A stretch of 64,000 nucleotides of DNA. Source: Deroplatys truncata (lineage: Eukaryota; Arthropoda; Insecta; Mantodea; Mantidae). Location of the stretch: positions 97,047,795 to 97,111,794 of the forward strand of contig CM060977.1 of NCBI GenBank assembly GCA_030765065.1, given 5' to 3'. Below are positions 10,660-22,099 of this stretch, piece after piece. The first letter of the stretch is position 1, and each line of letters starts with the position of its first letter. The notes below the pieces were generated by a model. That model did no database searches and had not been told where the DNA came from. It worked only from the letters and a program-made list of their open reading frames with translations. Both the position numbers and the translations under genes were made by a program.

Positions 10660-11540
10660 AATACAAGCTGTGATAATGTAATCATTTCTGGAGGGTTTAA
10701 CGAAACAAACACTAAAGAAGTTAGATCTGGCATCAAAGATTCTTTCTCTACATTATCGACGATTAAAAAAGGTTCTGTTGGCCGTACTTTCTTCAAGGAT
10801 GGTATATGCTCAGGGTGCACCAAAACTGCTATAACGGACGGATTGTGACAAAAATTCAGAATAAAACACTCAATGATGACAGATTTAAGGTACACGTGTG
10901 GGCCGAGATTACTAATACCACGATAGGACGTATCCAACATATTTCATACGAAGTTATGTGTAGGAATGGACTAAAAGCATTTGAATGAACGTTTTTCAAC
11001 AGGGTTTAGACTTATTTAAACGCAATTTCAGTGAATTTTTCGGACGCTTCATAACCGTAGATGAAACAGGGGTTCATCACTACACGTCGGAGACGAAGGA
11101 ACAGTACAAAAGTAGCGTCCAACAACTGAATATGCACCAAGAAACAAAAAATGCAGTATCGGTTTACTGATATTCCATAGTGTGATGCACATAGACTACC
11201 TCCAGAAGGATAGAACCATCACCGGGGTATATTGTGCTTCAGTACTGGACCAAGTGAAGGTTGGTATTGAAGCTAAACGTCCACACCTTAAGAAAAAGAA
11301 ACTTCTCTTGCATCACGATTGTGTATCTTCTCGTAAGTTTGATATTGTTGCTGCAAAACTGAATAACCTTCACTTCCAAGTGCCCCCACATCCACCATAT
11401 TCAACAAATTTGGCCCATAGAAATTACTTTTTGTTTTCAAACCTGAAAACATGGCTATCATATGAGGTTGAAACTGAGACGGATGCTTATAAATTTAGTT
11501 GCACAAAAAGTATTTACAAGGCGCCTGTGTTATAAAAGAA
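10660..11540 (+). pseudogene. Mariner transposase remnant (several frames)
   Basis: Successive frames cover most of a mariner transposase: the first HTH region (SFLEGLTKQTLKKL near 10670), the second HTH (LNDDRFKVHVWAEITNTTIG, 10870-10930), the first catalytic Asp block (RFITVDETGVHHYTSETK, 11040-11100), IDYLQKDRTITGVYCASVLD (11185-11245), the second Asp as LLLHHDC (11300) and HPPYSTNLAHRNYFLF (11390-11440). In the last block the third catalytic Asp of the usual PSDYF is Asn, and stops separate the pieces. It is an inactive copy, and I find no clear TIR at its ends. Confidence 0.85.
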
Positions 11541-12700
11541 AATATTTACCTTAAACCTTCTATTTTCTTGGTCAGGCTGATAACTTTTAGAACGCCACAC
11601 GTACACACTCACTGGAAATTTGATTCTCTGGATGTTACAGTCTATACGACTCGTCATTTCAAAAGCTTGTGCAGAGGCATCAGTTTACATTGGAAGCACC
11701 ACCACTCAAATTTATCTATTCATATAGGTATGGGTTCATATTTAAATATATATTATGGACCAACTGGCTTTACCAGTTTTGCACTGTTAACCCTTTAAAA
11801 TCCAATTATGAGTAAATGAATTTGATTTATTTACCCCGTGCTTTCTGATCATACATTGAAATAAAAGAGGTAAAATTTAGGGTTTAATTTTGCAATTCTT
11901 TCAGAAAAATAAAACCACTTTTACCACGCGTGACATGTATTATTTTTAGACAGCGCTCGAATTTGTAAAATATCATTAATATTATATTGATTCTGAAACT
12001 AATAGATCACGTTTAGAACGAGCTTGAAGCAAGGGAAATTACGCTAAAAAAACGAGATGTTTTGATGTTTTGTTGATTCGTTAGCAGTCATTTACAATGA
12101 AATTATTTTCATGTTTTGCCTTACACGAGGCAATGTAGCGAGTAAGTGCTATATCATATTGCTTTCTGGATTTTTGGGCTAAGTACTTCTAGTGCTACTG
12201 TTTGTGCTTCTTCTTTAATTTCACCTGGCTCTTCTTTTCAGTTTGTTCTAAATTCATAATTTGCGCCATTTAATCTTTATATAGGTTATGATAGATAAAA
12301 GACAACGTTTTAGAACAAAGGAAGCACACGCTTGCCAATCTGAGGTATAGGTTAACCACACAACGAATTATGATTTGACGATTTGTATTGTGAACAGATA
12401 ATGCGAGCGCCATGAGAAATTAATCATGTAAAAATACACAATGAAATGTAAAACCTAATCAAATTAAGTGGAATTATTAAACATGTGAAAATATAAAGAA
12501 TAACTGCGGTGTGATTGGACTGCAAACCAAAGTTGCTCACAATGAAGTGGTAAAAAGTTTTTATCGCACTAGTGTGATAATGTAGAGCTTTTAGTTCTCA
12601 TGCATATGTTAAAAGTTCTAATTTTAGGCCATGCTGTATAAAAAGTAATATTTCTTCATCTTTAGTTTTAAGACTGATCCCGACAAACATTTTTTCAAAT
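11541..12700. other. AT-rich spacer
   Basis: No gene is recognised. An 11-bp inverted repeat TTTGTTCTAAA / TTTAGAACAAA (about 12242 and 12312) and a near-perfect 20-bp palindrome TTATCGCACTAGTGTGATAA (about 12560) are the only structures noted. Confidence 0.45.
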
Positions 12701-12719
12701 GAAGCCCGAATTTAGGTGA

Positions 12720-12940
12720 GCCTAGGTTCGAGGACTTAGCCGAGTCCGTCTGATACATAACATACATACACACATGTGGACCTCTCTAACATATTTTTTA
12801 ATTAAAGGGCCCCAAATCATGTTTTCCGACAAAATTTCTATATACATCTGTATTTCAAATGTGTAGATATCCCTTCGTGCGTTAAAAGAGTTGCAGAACT
12901 CAATGGGGCAATTCCAAGTAAACACAGGCCAGTGAGAAAC
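12720..12940 (-). repeat. Dispersed repeat R3, copy 1
   Basis: The minus-strand block TGTTTACTTGGAATTGCCCC, then TTCTGCAACTC and TTTAACGCA, recurs on the plus strand at 13690-13890. The chance ORFs of both copies share MFTWNCP-x-EFCNSFNA because of this. The class is unknown. Confidence 0.6.
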
Positions 12941-13034
12941 TGGTGAAGCAGCGTGAGTAAGCTCTTTTTTGGTTTGCTATTGTTTATCTGTCTTGTTTTT
13001 ATAAGTTCGAATTATATTCCTCCTTTAACTAAAA

Positions 13035-13215
13035 CGGTGTTATCGTCGGCCTTCCCTTTGGAAAAATATTATCTCATTCATACTTCCCGATTCTGAGTTG
13101 GATAGGGAGTAGTCTTGGCTAGAGAAAAATTCCCACTCCCCAAACGGTATCGAACCCGAAACTCCTCGTTTAGCAACAGGTGCTCTACCGACTGAGCTTT
13201 GGGGAAGCCGAGCTT
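13035..13215 (-). mobile_element. tRNA-derived SINE (family C)
   Basis: On the minus strand it reads AAAGCTCAGTCGGTAGAGCA (A box), then GGGTTCGATACC (B box), then the body GGGAATTTTTCTCTAGCCAA and a segment ending CCAAAGGGAAGGCCGACGAT. The same body and end occur at 53415-53690. The A-to-B spacing is tRNA-like but the acceptor stem is not preserved. Confidence 0.75.
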
Positions 13216-13604
13216 CCGTCTACTGCTCTTGTGTATGAGCAAAACGACGATGAGCATATCGCGCTCATTGAGGGTTACTCCCCAGGCTTACAATAGAGTC
13301 TTCAGTCCGTGATGATAAACAAAAACAGAACCCTTGCACTAGAATAAACTGTCCGTGTGGATATATAATAATAGACTGAAAAGGTCTTAGAATAGCTTCC
13401 ACTTCAGTTACACAGGGTCTATTTTCGAGAGAATAAACTCAGTTTTTAGACTAACGATCAAAATGTCTTCATCTGATCTATGCGTATCTGCCCATAGCTA
13501 CTTTTTAAAGTGTGTTTACGCTCTTCTTCTCAAACATTACCGAATATCAGTGACAAACATGAGAGCCGCAGTATTTCACTGCCACTTTTTCGCTTGCTGT
13601 TATT

Positions 13605-13645
13605 ATTACTATCATGATCATGATGATGATGATGATCATCATCAT
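13605..13645. repeat. ATC/GAT microsatellite, self-complementary
   Basis: A run of ATCATGATCATGATGATGATG followed by ATCATCATC forms a dyad-symmetric simple repeat. Confidence 0.8.
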
Positions 13646-13689
13646 CTAACGGTACTGTTATGCTGACTCCGCTCATTGAATAAGTGTTC

Positions 13690-13890
13690 CAAATGTTTTC
13701 CCCTATTGATTAATATAAGGTTCCAACCGTTTTCGTGTATCCATATGGACGTTTCTGAGAGCCGCTGGGTGGTAGTGGATTTTAGGGCGCTAATGCGAAA
13801 GTTCCCCATGTTTACTTGGAATTGCCCCGCTGAATTCTGCAACTCGTTTAACGCAGGAAAGGTTATCTGCACACGTCAAATACGGCGCAG
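13690..13890 (+). repeat. Dispersed repeat R3, copy 2
   Basis: This matches 12720-12940 in inverted orientation through TGTTTACTTGGAATTGCCCC and the following 40 bases. The copies are about 900 bp apart and flank a family C SINE, so together they form an imperfect inverted pair. The 84-residue ORF across it has no known motif. Confidence 0.6.
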
Positions 13891-14496
13891 TTGGCCACCT
13901 GGTTCAATTAGACAGACTAGTATTTCATAAACTCAGGTATATCACTAATCTTTGCGACTGCTAATGAACGAAATTGGACAGTATACATCAGCGTAAAGAA
14001 ATAACGCTCAGAATCTCTGCACATATCACGCTTCAAATTATGGTCTAAGGTTTAAAGCTCCAAGCGGTCTCTATAAGTTAAAATATGAAGAGATTCCCCA
14101 TAAGAAAAATTAGAGTAAAGGAAGCAGAGGTTCGTGGTTGTACGCATTAATTAACTCGTGGCCTTTCTGTTGATTTCCCTGGACAACACTTGAAGATTTT
14201 CCTGTCTCTCTCGCAAACAGGCTTAGCGAAGTAAAAATAACCCCTGGCTAGGAAAACCAAAGAGCAATAAGAAAGGAGCAGTTTCTTTCCGGCAAAAGAT
14301 CCAGATTGGAGGAACAGTTGCTTTCCTTTGTTTCCTTTTATCTCCTGTTAGACAAAAGCGTCTTGTTGACAAACACTTAGTGTTTAATTTATAGGTTCTT
14401 AAATGATCTTCGTTTCCCTCACCATGTCTTTCCGGAAGCTTCGGTTCATCGAACTGGATTCAGTTGAAGACAAAATATTCTCTTGGTACTTTCTAA

Positions 14497-15345
14497 AAAA
14501 TCTGATGTGTTACACTCACATGACTTTCTCTGCTCTTGTACAAACTATTTTTACAAACGCTTATTCTCCATATGCTTCATGTTATTCGAGATGTCAATCT
14601 TATTGCTGTTTTTCTTGTAGATGCAAGGGGAATATGGTACGCTTTAAGCGATAGTCAAATGTTTTAAGAGCTGGTTCCTATGTGGCACATTCCATTCTCT
14701 TTGCATGTCCAGGACATACAAAAAATGAATAACGAATTTATGAAAAAGTATAAGTATTGGAAAATTTAAGGGAATAACAAGCAATATCTCGAAAACGGTT
14801 CACTCAACAAAAAAAAAAGTGTATGGCATAAATTGTGTATTTTAACGTGATCTACATTTTTTGTATAGTAAAATTTTGTCTATCTCTTATGGTTTACCAG
14901 TTATGCAAAAGTCGTTCACAATGAAGAATACTTTTGAAGACATTCTCAGAAACTTTGAGATATACATTTCATTTCTCATGACAATATCTCAAACATATGA
15001 TATTTTAATCAAAATCGTTGGAGCCATTTTTGAGAAAATTGAAAATTTCAAAAAATGTTCCATGTAAAGGGTAGTCTGGGTTGGGGGATTTTCCTGAAAA
15101 CCTTTGTGTCGCATCTCTGGAAGATACTGAACCTAAATACCAAGTTTGGTGTTTATCCGACTGTTCGTTTCTGAGTTATGCTGTTCACAGACAGACAGAC
15201 ACACAGACACACACGGTCATGTTTCCAAAAATGCTTTTTTTGGATTCAGGGGATCTCAAAACATGTATTTCCGGTGAAATCTCAGTATCGAATTTTTGGG
15301 TGGAATACAATACTTCCCCTACTTACTATACGTAGTAGAGAAAGT
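14497..15345 (+). mobile_element. F1 element, complete
   Basis: This is one of the best F1 copies. After an A run, ATCTGATGTGTTACACTCAC is followed by ACTTTCTCTGC. All internal landmarks are present, including GACAGACAGACACACAGACA (15188 region), GGATTCAGGGGATCTCAAAA and the 3' palindrome CTACTTACTATACGTAGTAG joined to AGAAAGT. It is followed at once by A bases and a second F1 5' end. Confidence 0.85.
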
Positions 15346-15346
15346 A

Positions 15347-15430
15347 AAAATCTGATCTGTCGCATTCGCATCAATTTGTGTAAACAGCGCTCTACTAGTT
15401 ATTGTTACAAAAGTTGTTATTCTCTCTTCC
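15347..15430 (+). mobile_element. F1 5' end in tandem with the preceding copy
   Basis: ATCTGATCTGTCGCATTCGC, then TCTACT, TTACAAAA and TTATTCTC align with the first 75 bp of family F1. It starts only a few bases after the 3' end of the copy at 14497-15345, in the same orientation, and is then truncated. Confidence 0.6.
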
Positions 15431-15464
15431 TTTTGATAGGTATGGGTTATACAACAGAGGGGGG

Positions 15465-15665
15465 ACACCTTGCACACTGCGACCTACATAGATTTATTGA
15501 GGCTACCACCCCCAGGAGGAAGGGATGAAGTGAAGGAAACAAAGGAGGCTACGGACGCAGGCAGACATGACACAGAGACGCGCGGAAGTCACTAACATTT
15601 TCAGGCTCGAAAATCCGTCCCAGTGCTGGAGCTGCCTAGAGAGGGTGACCAAGCAATCCTCTAGT
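15465..15665. repeat. Dispersed GC-rich repeat R4, copy 1
   Basis: The order CCACCCCCAGGAGGAAGGG, TGAAGTGAAGGA, GGCAGACA, TCACTAACATTTTCAGG matches 25425-25660 (CACCTCCGGGAGGAAG, GTAAAGTGAAGGA, GGCAGGCA, TCCCTAACATCCTCAGG). The family is unknown. There is no clear Pol III box. Confidence 0.5.
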
Positions 15666-15764
15666 GTCTACGGAGAGTACGCTTTCCTTTAAGCAAACAT
15701 CCGCCAATTCTACGAAACTTAGAAGCCCTGAAAGATGAGGAGGAAACGGAATGAAAGGAAGGCA

Positions 15765-15905
15765 TTCACCTACTTCAACATTCGCCTACCGACTAGGGAA
15801 AAGCTCGAAAAACCCAAGGTCAGAATGGACGGTCGACCTGGGATTTCACGAATGCGAGCCTCACACATTGCCGTGGAGCCATCTCACTCGCTTCAATGAG
15901 GGTAA
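15765..15905 (-). mobile_element. tRNA-derived SINE (family B)
   Basis: Read on the minus strand, GAAGCGAGTGAGATGGCTCC (A-box side) is followed by a degraded B box near CGTGAAATCCC and the body CCTAGTCGGTAGGCGAATG. It is a more decayed member of the family at 18705-18845. Confidence 0.6.
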
Positions 15906-16009
15906 TACTAGAAGTACCCGAACTGACCTATATATAGCGGTTATTGCTTCAAACAAATGACTATGCTAGAAAGTACCACCCTTATAAAGCTTAAGTTTGA
16001 AGTTTGACG

Positions 16010-17141
16010 ATGGTACGTTGTTTAGTAATTGTTTGGCAGCTATTAATAGTGAACTCTATCAGCGAAATTGTAAACATGGATAAAACTGGCCATCGTTATG
16101 TGATGTAATACTTTCATTTGATAGGTCTTAGTCCAACTAATATTAAAGCTGAGCTAGATTCTACTCTGGGGGAGCCTGGGTGGCAGAGTTTAAGCGGGAC
16201 CGTACGAGCTGCCAAGACAAACATCACAGTGGTCGAACAAATGAGTTGACCACGCCAGAAATTGCGAGAAAAATCCACAAAATGGTATTGGATGACCGTC
16301 GACTGAAAGTGCTAACAGACATCGTAGGCACTTAAAGTGCTGTACATTGCACAATAACTGAAAATTTGGACATGAGAAAGCTGTGCGCAAGATGGGTGCC
16401 GCGTTTACTCACAATGGAACTAAATTAGCGTCCTGAGGATGTTTCAGTCGAGCGTTTGGTGATGTTTCGCTGCAATAAAGCCGAGTTTTTGCGTCGATTC
16501 ATAATCGATGGATGAAAAATATTTCCATAACTTCATTACTGAGACGAAGGAACAGTCAAACCAGTGAATTGAAACGGGAGAATTGACTCCAAATAAGGTG
16601 AAGAAAGTTCCATCTGCAGGCAAGGACATGCCCCCTGTTTTATGGGATGCACGTGGGATAATTTTCATTGATCATCTTCAAAAAGGAAAAACAATTTATG
16701 GCGAGTATTAGGCAAACTTATTTTTAGCGTTTGAATTATGAAATCAAGCAAAAACGGTCATGTTTAGATAAAAGAATGTTCTGCTTCAGCAAGACAATGG
16801 ACCAATTCACGCATCCATTATCGCCATGGCCATAATCAATGAGTTGAAGTTCGAATTGCTTCTTTGCCAGACTTAGCCCTCTCTGATTATTTTATGCTTC
16901 CAAAGTTCAAGAAATGTCTTGGTGGTAAAATAATTGCCAACAATGAAGAGGTGGAGTTTGTAGTTGATGGCTACTTTACAGAACTCGGCGGTTGTCACTA
17001 TAAGCAAGGTATCGAAGCTATTGAACATCGCTGGGAAAAGTGTATGGAGCTGAAGGAGATTATGTAGACAAACAAAGGTTTTTTCCTCAAAGTTTTTGTG
17101 TTTTCTTTGTTAGGTCGGGTGCATCTGAGACAGCCCTCGTA
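16010..17141 (+). pseudogene. Mariner transposon remnant
   Basis: The reading frame opens at ATG 16076 as MDKTGHRYVM, then FHLIGLSPTNIKAELDSTLG, a typical mariner N-terminus, and is soon broken by stops. Later blocks include KRTIYGEY-like sequence near 16690, FHQQDN-like sequence near 16790 and, intact, PDLALSDYFMLPKFKKCLGG (16865 on), which carries the third catalytic Asp. GYFTEL and GIEAIEHRWEKCMELKE finish the protein at 17067. The right terminus AGACAGCCCTCGTA (about 17128-17141) fits a mariner TIR. The left TIR was not found. The copy is inactive. Confidence 0.85.
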
Positions 17142-17328
17142 CTTCTTGATAATCGATATATATTTTTTTTTATTGCGCATTTACACGTCTCCCTGTACGC
17201 GTAAGGATGATAAGGTAGGCTAAAAGATACTCATATTTTTATACAGCTGCTGGCTTTGAAATGCTATATTTTTGCATGACCACGAGAGTAGTAGCGACAC
17301 TTCACCACTATAGCAGACATTTTACTGG

Positions 17329-17566
17329 CCATCCATTCTGGATATGCTATGATCCAGAGTTTGCTTACTCCTCGACAGGCTACTGACCCAAAACATTGGA
17401 TTGATCACCCATCCAGGATATGCTATAATTCAGGTTTTGCTTGCTTCTCGACAGGCTGCTGACCCAAGACATTGGGCTGATCACCCATCCTGGATATGCT
17501 ATGATTCAGGTTTTGCTTGCTCCTCGACAAGCTACTGACCCAAAGCATTGGCTTGTAAGTCCTACG
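17329..17566 (+). repeat. Tandem repeat, three copies of a 76-bp unit
   Basis: CTCGACAGGC/AAGC recurs at 17371, 17447 and 17523, exactly 76 bp apart. Each unit contains TGATCACCCATCC, GGATATGCTAT and CAGGTTTTGCTTGC. A single inverted unit lies at 8768-8885. The units differ by a few percent, so the array is not brand new. Confidence 0.9.
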
Positions 17567-17584
17567 ACAAGGAGGATGATCTCT

Positions 17585-18615
17585 TAAAGAATCTTAACGT
17601 TTACCAGTTATACAAGATTATATCCATTTACTTCCAAATGCAAAGGACTTCACAGGGTTTTCCCAGAAAATTCAATATATACTTTTTATTTTCCAAGCAA
17701 ATATTGTTACGTATTCAGTGAAAATGAAGCTGTTGGCTTCTATCACAAGCTGTAACATGTATTAGAAAATCAGACTATGAAGCCATTCTTGGTACCCTCT
17801 CTTCAACCATCTCCCGGACGTTGAACTAGGAGACTCTGATGACCTGAAAATCTAAATTTTCTTCTAAAGGGAAGAAAAAACGTAATTACAGTGAAATCGT
17901 GAACATACCGCGTTCGCTTGGCGAGCTGAGGATCTCGGGTAGTACCTGAAGTTCTCTAAAAGGAGTAGTGAACAGAACCACAAAATAAAAACAAGTCATA
18001 CCAGTTTATTACTGCTCACCTTACATTGTGAATTAAATAAGGAATCCACCTGGTTCAACCAACCGCGATCGTTGCCTTTGGCTCCACGGAGATAGCCGTT
18101 GCTCCACATTTCTCCGTGTCCAACACTTGACTGACTGCGTACCCAAGTCAAAAGTATCATGTCTCCTTCCATAGCGCAAGCATAAATCAGAAAAAGAAGC
18201 TTCCTGAACCCAAGACCGTTTCCCATACATGTGTTAGTAAACTGTCTGGCTGACAACAATGATTTCAATAATGTGTACTTAGCAATGCCATAAACGCTAC
18301 AACATTTTTAATATATTGTGTCTTAATCAAAATTGCTAGTGACATTTTCAGAACATCAAAAAATTCTAAAAATGTTCCCTGTGATAGGATCTACTTGAAA
18401 ATCTTCTTGTGGTGTCTTTGGAAAGTAATGAACTTAAATATCAAGTTGGTTATTCATCCTGCCATTCGTATTTGAGTCATGCTGTTCACCGACACACAGA
18501 TATACCCATAGACCTTTTCATAAAAATGCTTATTTTGATTGAAGGGGCACTAAAACATGTATTTTTGATGAAATCTCTATATCGAATTTCTTTGTCAAAT
18601 GCAACACATTCTACT
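17585..18615 (+). mobile_element. F1 element split by about 580 bp of foreign DNA
   Basis: The part at 17585-17705 (TTTACCAGTTATACAAGATT, then CCAGAAAATTCAATATA) and the part at 18290-18615 (TTAATCAAAATTGC, GATAGGATCTACTTGAAAAT, GTTCACCGACACACAGAT, CTAAAACATGTATTT) are consecutive F1 landmarks. Between them lies a segment with an AATAAAAAC-rich end and a GC-richer portion (18000-18260) that I do not recognise. Confidence 0.65.
17706..18289 (-). mobile_element. Unidentified insert within F1
   Basis: This stretch interrupts an F1 copy and so must be younger than it. On the minus strand, an ORF (17996-18268) reads LFLIYACAMEGDMILLTW and RGWLNQVDSLFNSQCKV. I cannot assign it. A TTCACAATGTAAGGTGAG stretch could be part of a retroposed piece, but no clear poly(A) or duplication is visible. 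Confidence 0.35.
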
Positions 18616-18704
18616 ATGTACACTCCCTTCCATTTATACCGTGACACGCGTGAAATGAAATATAATCATGAAAGCGATGATAGGAAAATTCGAGGAAAAA
18701 TTAT

Positions 18705-18845
18705 CCAAATCAGCATTCGCCTAGCGACCGAGGAAAACGGGGAAAATGCATTCCTTCAGATTGGTAGGCCCCGGGTGTTTGAACCCGGGACCTTGCGAAT
18801 GCGGGTTACAGACGTTAGTGCCTGAGCCATCTCGCTCGGTATAAA
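18705..18845 (-). mobile_element. tRNA-derived SINE (family B), best copy
   Basis: On the minus strand: ACCGAGCGAGATGGCTCAGG (A box), then GGTCCCGGGTTCAAACACC (B box), then GTTTTCCTCGGTCGCTAGGC and GAATGCTGAT. The head resembles a tRNA 5' half but does not fold fully. The central body segment is shared with the longer SINE at 22535-22970. Confidence 0.8.
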
Positions 18846-18894
18846 CGCTAAGCGATAGACGAAGTCGTCCTTCAATCTGGAATGCATAATTGAA

Positions 18895-20040
18895 TTCAAA
18901 CAATCTTTTGTGGCATCGGCCATTTTCTTCAATACTTTGGCATTATTTTTAAGTCCCGTCGATTTTCAGTTGTTTCTGTAATGTCGTTAAAGGATGTGAA
19001 ATTTTAAGGCCAGTGTATAGCATCCAGTTCTTAAACATTTAACTATCGATATTCCTTTTGTATCTATAACGAAATGTGTAATTTATCTGTTTCCAGAAAG
19101 GTTTATCTCGATTAAGATGAAGTAGATAGAGAACAATCTGATGTGTTGCACTCGCATGACTTTCTCTACCCTTGTACAAACCTTTTTACAAAATTATTGT
19201 AAATTATTATTATATTCCATCTACTTCATGTTAATCGAGATATACATTTGCAGAAATTATCTTATTGCTAATTTTCTTGTATGTGCAAAGAGAAAATGGT
19301 AGGCTTTAAGCGATAGTCAAATGCTTTAAGAGCCGGTTGCTATGTGAAGCATTCCATCCTCTTTGCATGTCCAGGACAAAAAAAAAATCGCATTTGAGAA
19401 AAGGTATAGGTATTTTAAAACTGAAACAAATAACAAGGGATATTTCGGAAACAGTTCACTCCACAAAGAAAAGGGAATTATGCGATATAAATTCTGTCTT
19501 TTGACGAGATCTACATTCTTTGTGTAGTAAAATACCGTCCCTCTCTTTCGATTTGCCAGTTATGCAGAAGTCATTCAGAAGGAAGAGGACCTTTTGGGGA
19601 CATTTCCGGATAATTGAAGATATACATTTCATTTGCCATGAAAATATCTTAAATATATGGTATTTTAATAAAAATCGTTACAGCCATTTTTGATAAAATC
19701 AGAATTTTAGAAAATATTCCATGTAAAGTGTAATCTGGGGGATTTTCTTGAAAGTGTTCGTGTCGCAACCTTGGAACTGTAATACAAGGTTTGGTGTTTA
19801 TCTGACTTTAGTTTTTGAGTTATTCTGTTCAAAGACAGACACACAGACGGACATGTTTCCAAAAAAATGCTTTAATATGATTCAGGGCGCCTCCAAACAT
19901 GCATTTCCGTTGTAATCACTGTATCGGTGGAATGCAATACTTTCCCTACTTATTTTGCGTGGTAGAGATAGTAATAAGCTTTCGTAACACTGATTTGTAT
20001 ACCCACTAATAGGCTATAGAGGGATAGAGAAAATCATAAC
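18895..20040 (-). mobile_element. F1 element, minus copy, hosting another F1
   Basis: The minus-strand landmarks TTTTGTGGCATCGGCCATTT, TTTCAGTTGTTTCTG, TATCGATATTCC, CGAAATGTGTAAT and AGATGAAGTAGATAG run to about 19134. They resume after 19972 as TACCCACTAATAGGCTATAG and GATAGAGAAAATCA. The gap is filled exactly by a plus-strand F1, so one F1 inserted into another. Confidence 0.75.
19135..19972 (+). mobile_element. F1 element, complete, nested in the minus F1
   Basis: It starts AATCTGATGTGTTGCACTCG and ACTTTCTCTAC, carries all internal landmarks (AGGCTTTAAGCGATAGTCAA, TTTTGACGAGATCTACATTC, AAAGACAGACACACAGACGG) and ends GTGGTAGAGATAGT. The flanks belong to the opposite-strand F1 copy. Confidence 0.8.
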
Positions 20041-20141
20041 ACCGCAGGTGATTTTACACATGTGGCTTTTATCCGCTACTAGAACATATCAATTTTCTTT
20101 GTTGATTAATCGTGGTTGACAAATGTTAGAAAATCCCTAAT

Positions 20142-20844
20142 ATACGAGGGCAGTCCAGAAAGTCCCAGACGTTTTGGCCTATCGTGGCGATGAGTAGGGC
20201 TAGAGCCGCCATATTGGTGTCAAAACATTTACATTCAGTACGCATCCAGCTTTGTATGCGTAAGGACTGTGCCTTCCTTACTGTGCTCTCTGGGAGTTGT
20301 TAAATTGTGCGTTGCAATAGAAAATCCTGCCAATTGTGAAGTGCGGCGGACTAACAAGAACAAACCAATTGAAATTTATGGTCAACTTTGTGATGTTTAC
20401 GGGCAAGGAATAATGAGTGAAAGTCGAGTCAGTGTACCAATGTTTACGACGAGGATCGCAGTGGTCGGCCTAGCCTTATGACTAATGAACTGTCAATGCA
20501 AATCAATGACAAAATTTGTTAAAATCGTCGTTTCACGATTACAGAACTTTCGGGACATTTTCCCCAAATTTCACGGAGTTTGATGCATCAAATGGATGCT
20601 TTGATACTGACGCTGAACTGCATGCCGGTGTAAACCAGTGGTTGGAGTCGCAGGCGGCAGATTTCTACAAAGAGGGTATTGAGAAACTTGTGTCACGGTA
20701 TGATAAAAGCTTCAATTTGAATGGCGATTATGTAGAAAAATAGCTTAAGAGTGTACCTTTCAAATGTAGATAATAAACATTGATATATGAATTTTGTTAA
20801 TTGTTTATTTCAAAACGTTTGCGACTTGCTGAATTTACCCTCAT
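20142..20844 (+). mobile_element. Internally deleted mariner with both TIRs
   Basis: The left end TACGAGGGCAGTCCAGAAAG and the right end TTTACCCTCATA are inverted partners flanked by TA. The N-terminal domain reads ENPANCEVRRTNKNKP, IEIYGQLCDVYGQGIMSESR and, after a shift, SRRFTI-type and FPQISRSL-type sequence. It then jumps directly to the C-terminus: WLESQAADFYKEGIEKLVSR and LNGDYVEK (20743). The whole DDD catalytic core is missing, so the element is a MITE-like deletion derivative of a SETMAR-type mariner. Confidence 0.85.
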
Positions 20845-22099
20845 AAATGTAATTTTTGAAATGTTAGAAAGTGAATTCCAAAAGCTACTATATTCATTTT
20901 TTAAAACAGTTGCGGTAAGTACGGCTTGTAATGCATTCCTTTGAGCTACATCGAAGAAAATCTTGGTAATACGTACTAAAAAGCATGAAAATTGGGTTAT
21001 AAAATGTGCTTTTTGTTCCAAAGCGTACTGTATCCATTTATTTCTAAAGACTAATAAATTCAACATTACTACTATGCCACCGTAATTTATGCATTCCAGA
21101 ATGTATTATTACTTCAGAATATTTTCTGCCCAAAGATACTAAATTCAAAGTATTTTCCTCCACAGAATCCTAATTTCCCATTTCATTTGAGAAACTACTG
21201 TATTCTAACTTTCCAAAATTTTCAATTTTCCTCTCATTTACATAATTTTCAAATTACAAGCTTTCTTCACTGCTTAAATACCATGAAAAGTTGTTACAGA
21301 AAATGTATAACGCTGGGCTCATGAATGGGAGCAATATAAAATAATATAAGCTTTCTGTACATCCTGAAAATTTAGTGAAGCTGGCATTAGTACCTTTTGG
21401 AATTCATCTCATATTATTTTATAAAGATTATCCAACACCTTTGCTAGAACAAGTGGAAAAGAATAATATAACTGCTCGGCCGCAGTGAAGTATACAGGAA
21501 ATAGTACTGCAAGCACACGTGTGAACTCGACATTGCAAATGAGCATTACTCTGTTAGCCGCGTCAAATGGGGCGCACATTGCATGTGCGATTCTCATGAC
21601 ACATTCAATTCAGGTGCATCGGATGACTGTGAAGCCAAAACCTCGTCCCTTATTATGGAAAACCGCGATTCACTCCTAGAATATTGAACATCTTCACGGC
21701 ATCGCGTATGGTCTGCAATTTAGCGACGATTGCTTTAGAATCACCCAAATTTGAAACTGGAGTGATTTACAAAGCGGTCTTACCATAAACTACTGTACCG
21801 AGTGCATGGGAAGGTGCCGATGCTTCTGCTTTCTGTTAATGCTTTTCTTTAATATTGGCAGAATCTCCTTAATATCTGAGTTCCACACGAGCCTTGAATG
21901 AACCAATCTCTTATTGCATTGAATTCAATTCGGGCACACACTCATTACCCTATGAACAAAGTCGGACCTAGGTGAGTGTCGAAAGGGGAGGAGTAGAAAC
22001 ATTTTATCTGAGTGGCTGGAAGGCATGATTCGCCGCTACTGTACACACTAGCCCCTGAATGAGTACGTCTTGTATTTGTTTGATGTCGAAGGTCTAGTA
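20845..22099. other. No recognised feature
   Basis: AT-rich sequence with many short TTCC-rich blocks. I see no motif-bearing ORF and no repeat shared with the rest of the window. Confidence 0.45.

Noticed and set aside
17329..17566. A CRISPR-like array
   Set aside because: Units are directly adjacent 76-mers with no unique spacers, and the genome is clearly animal.
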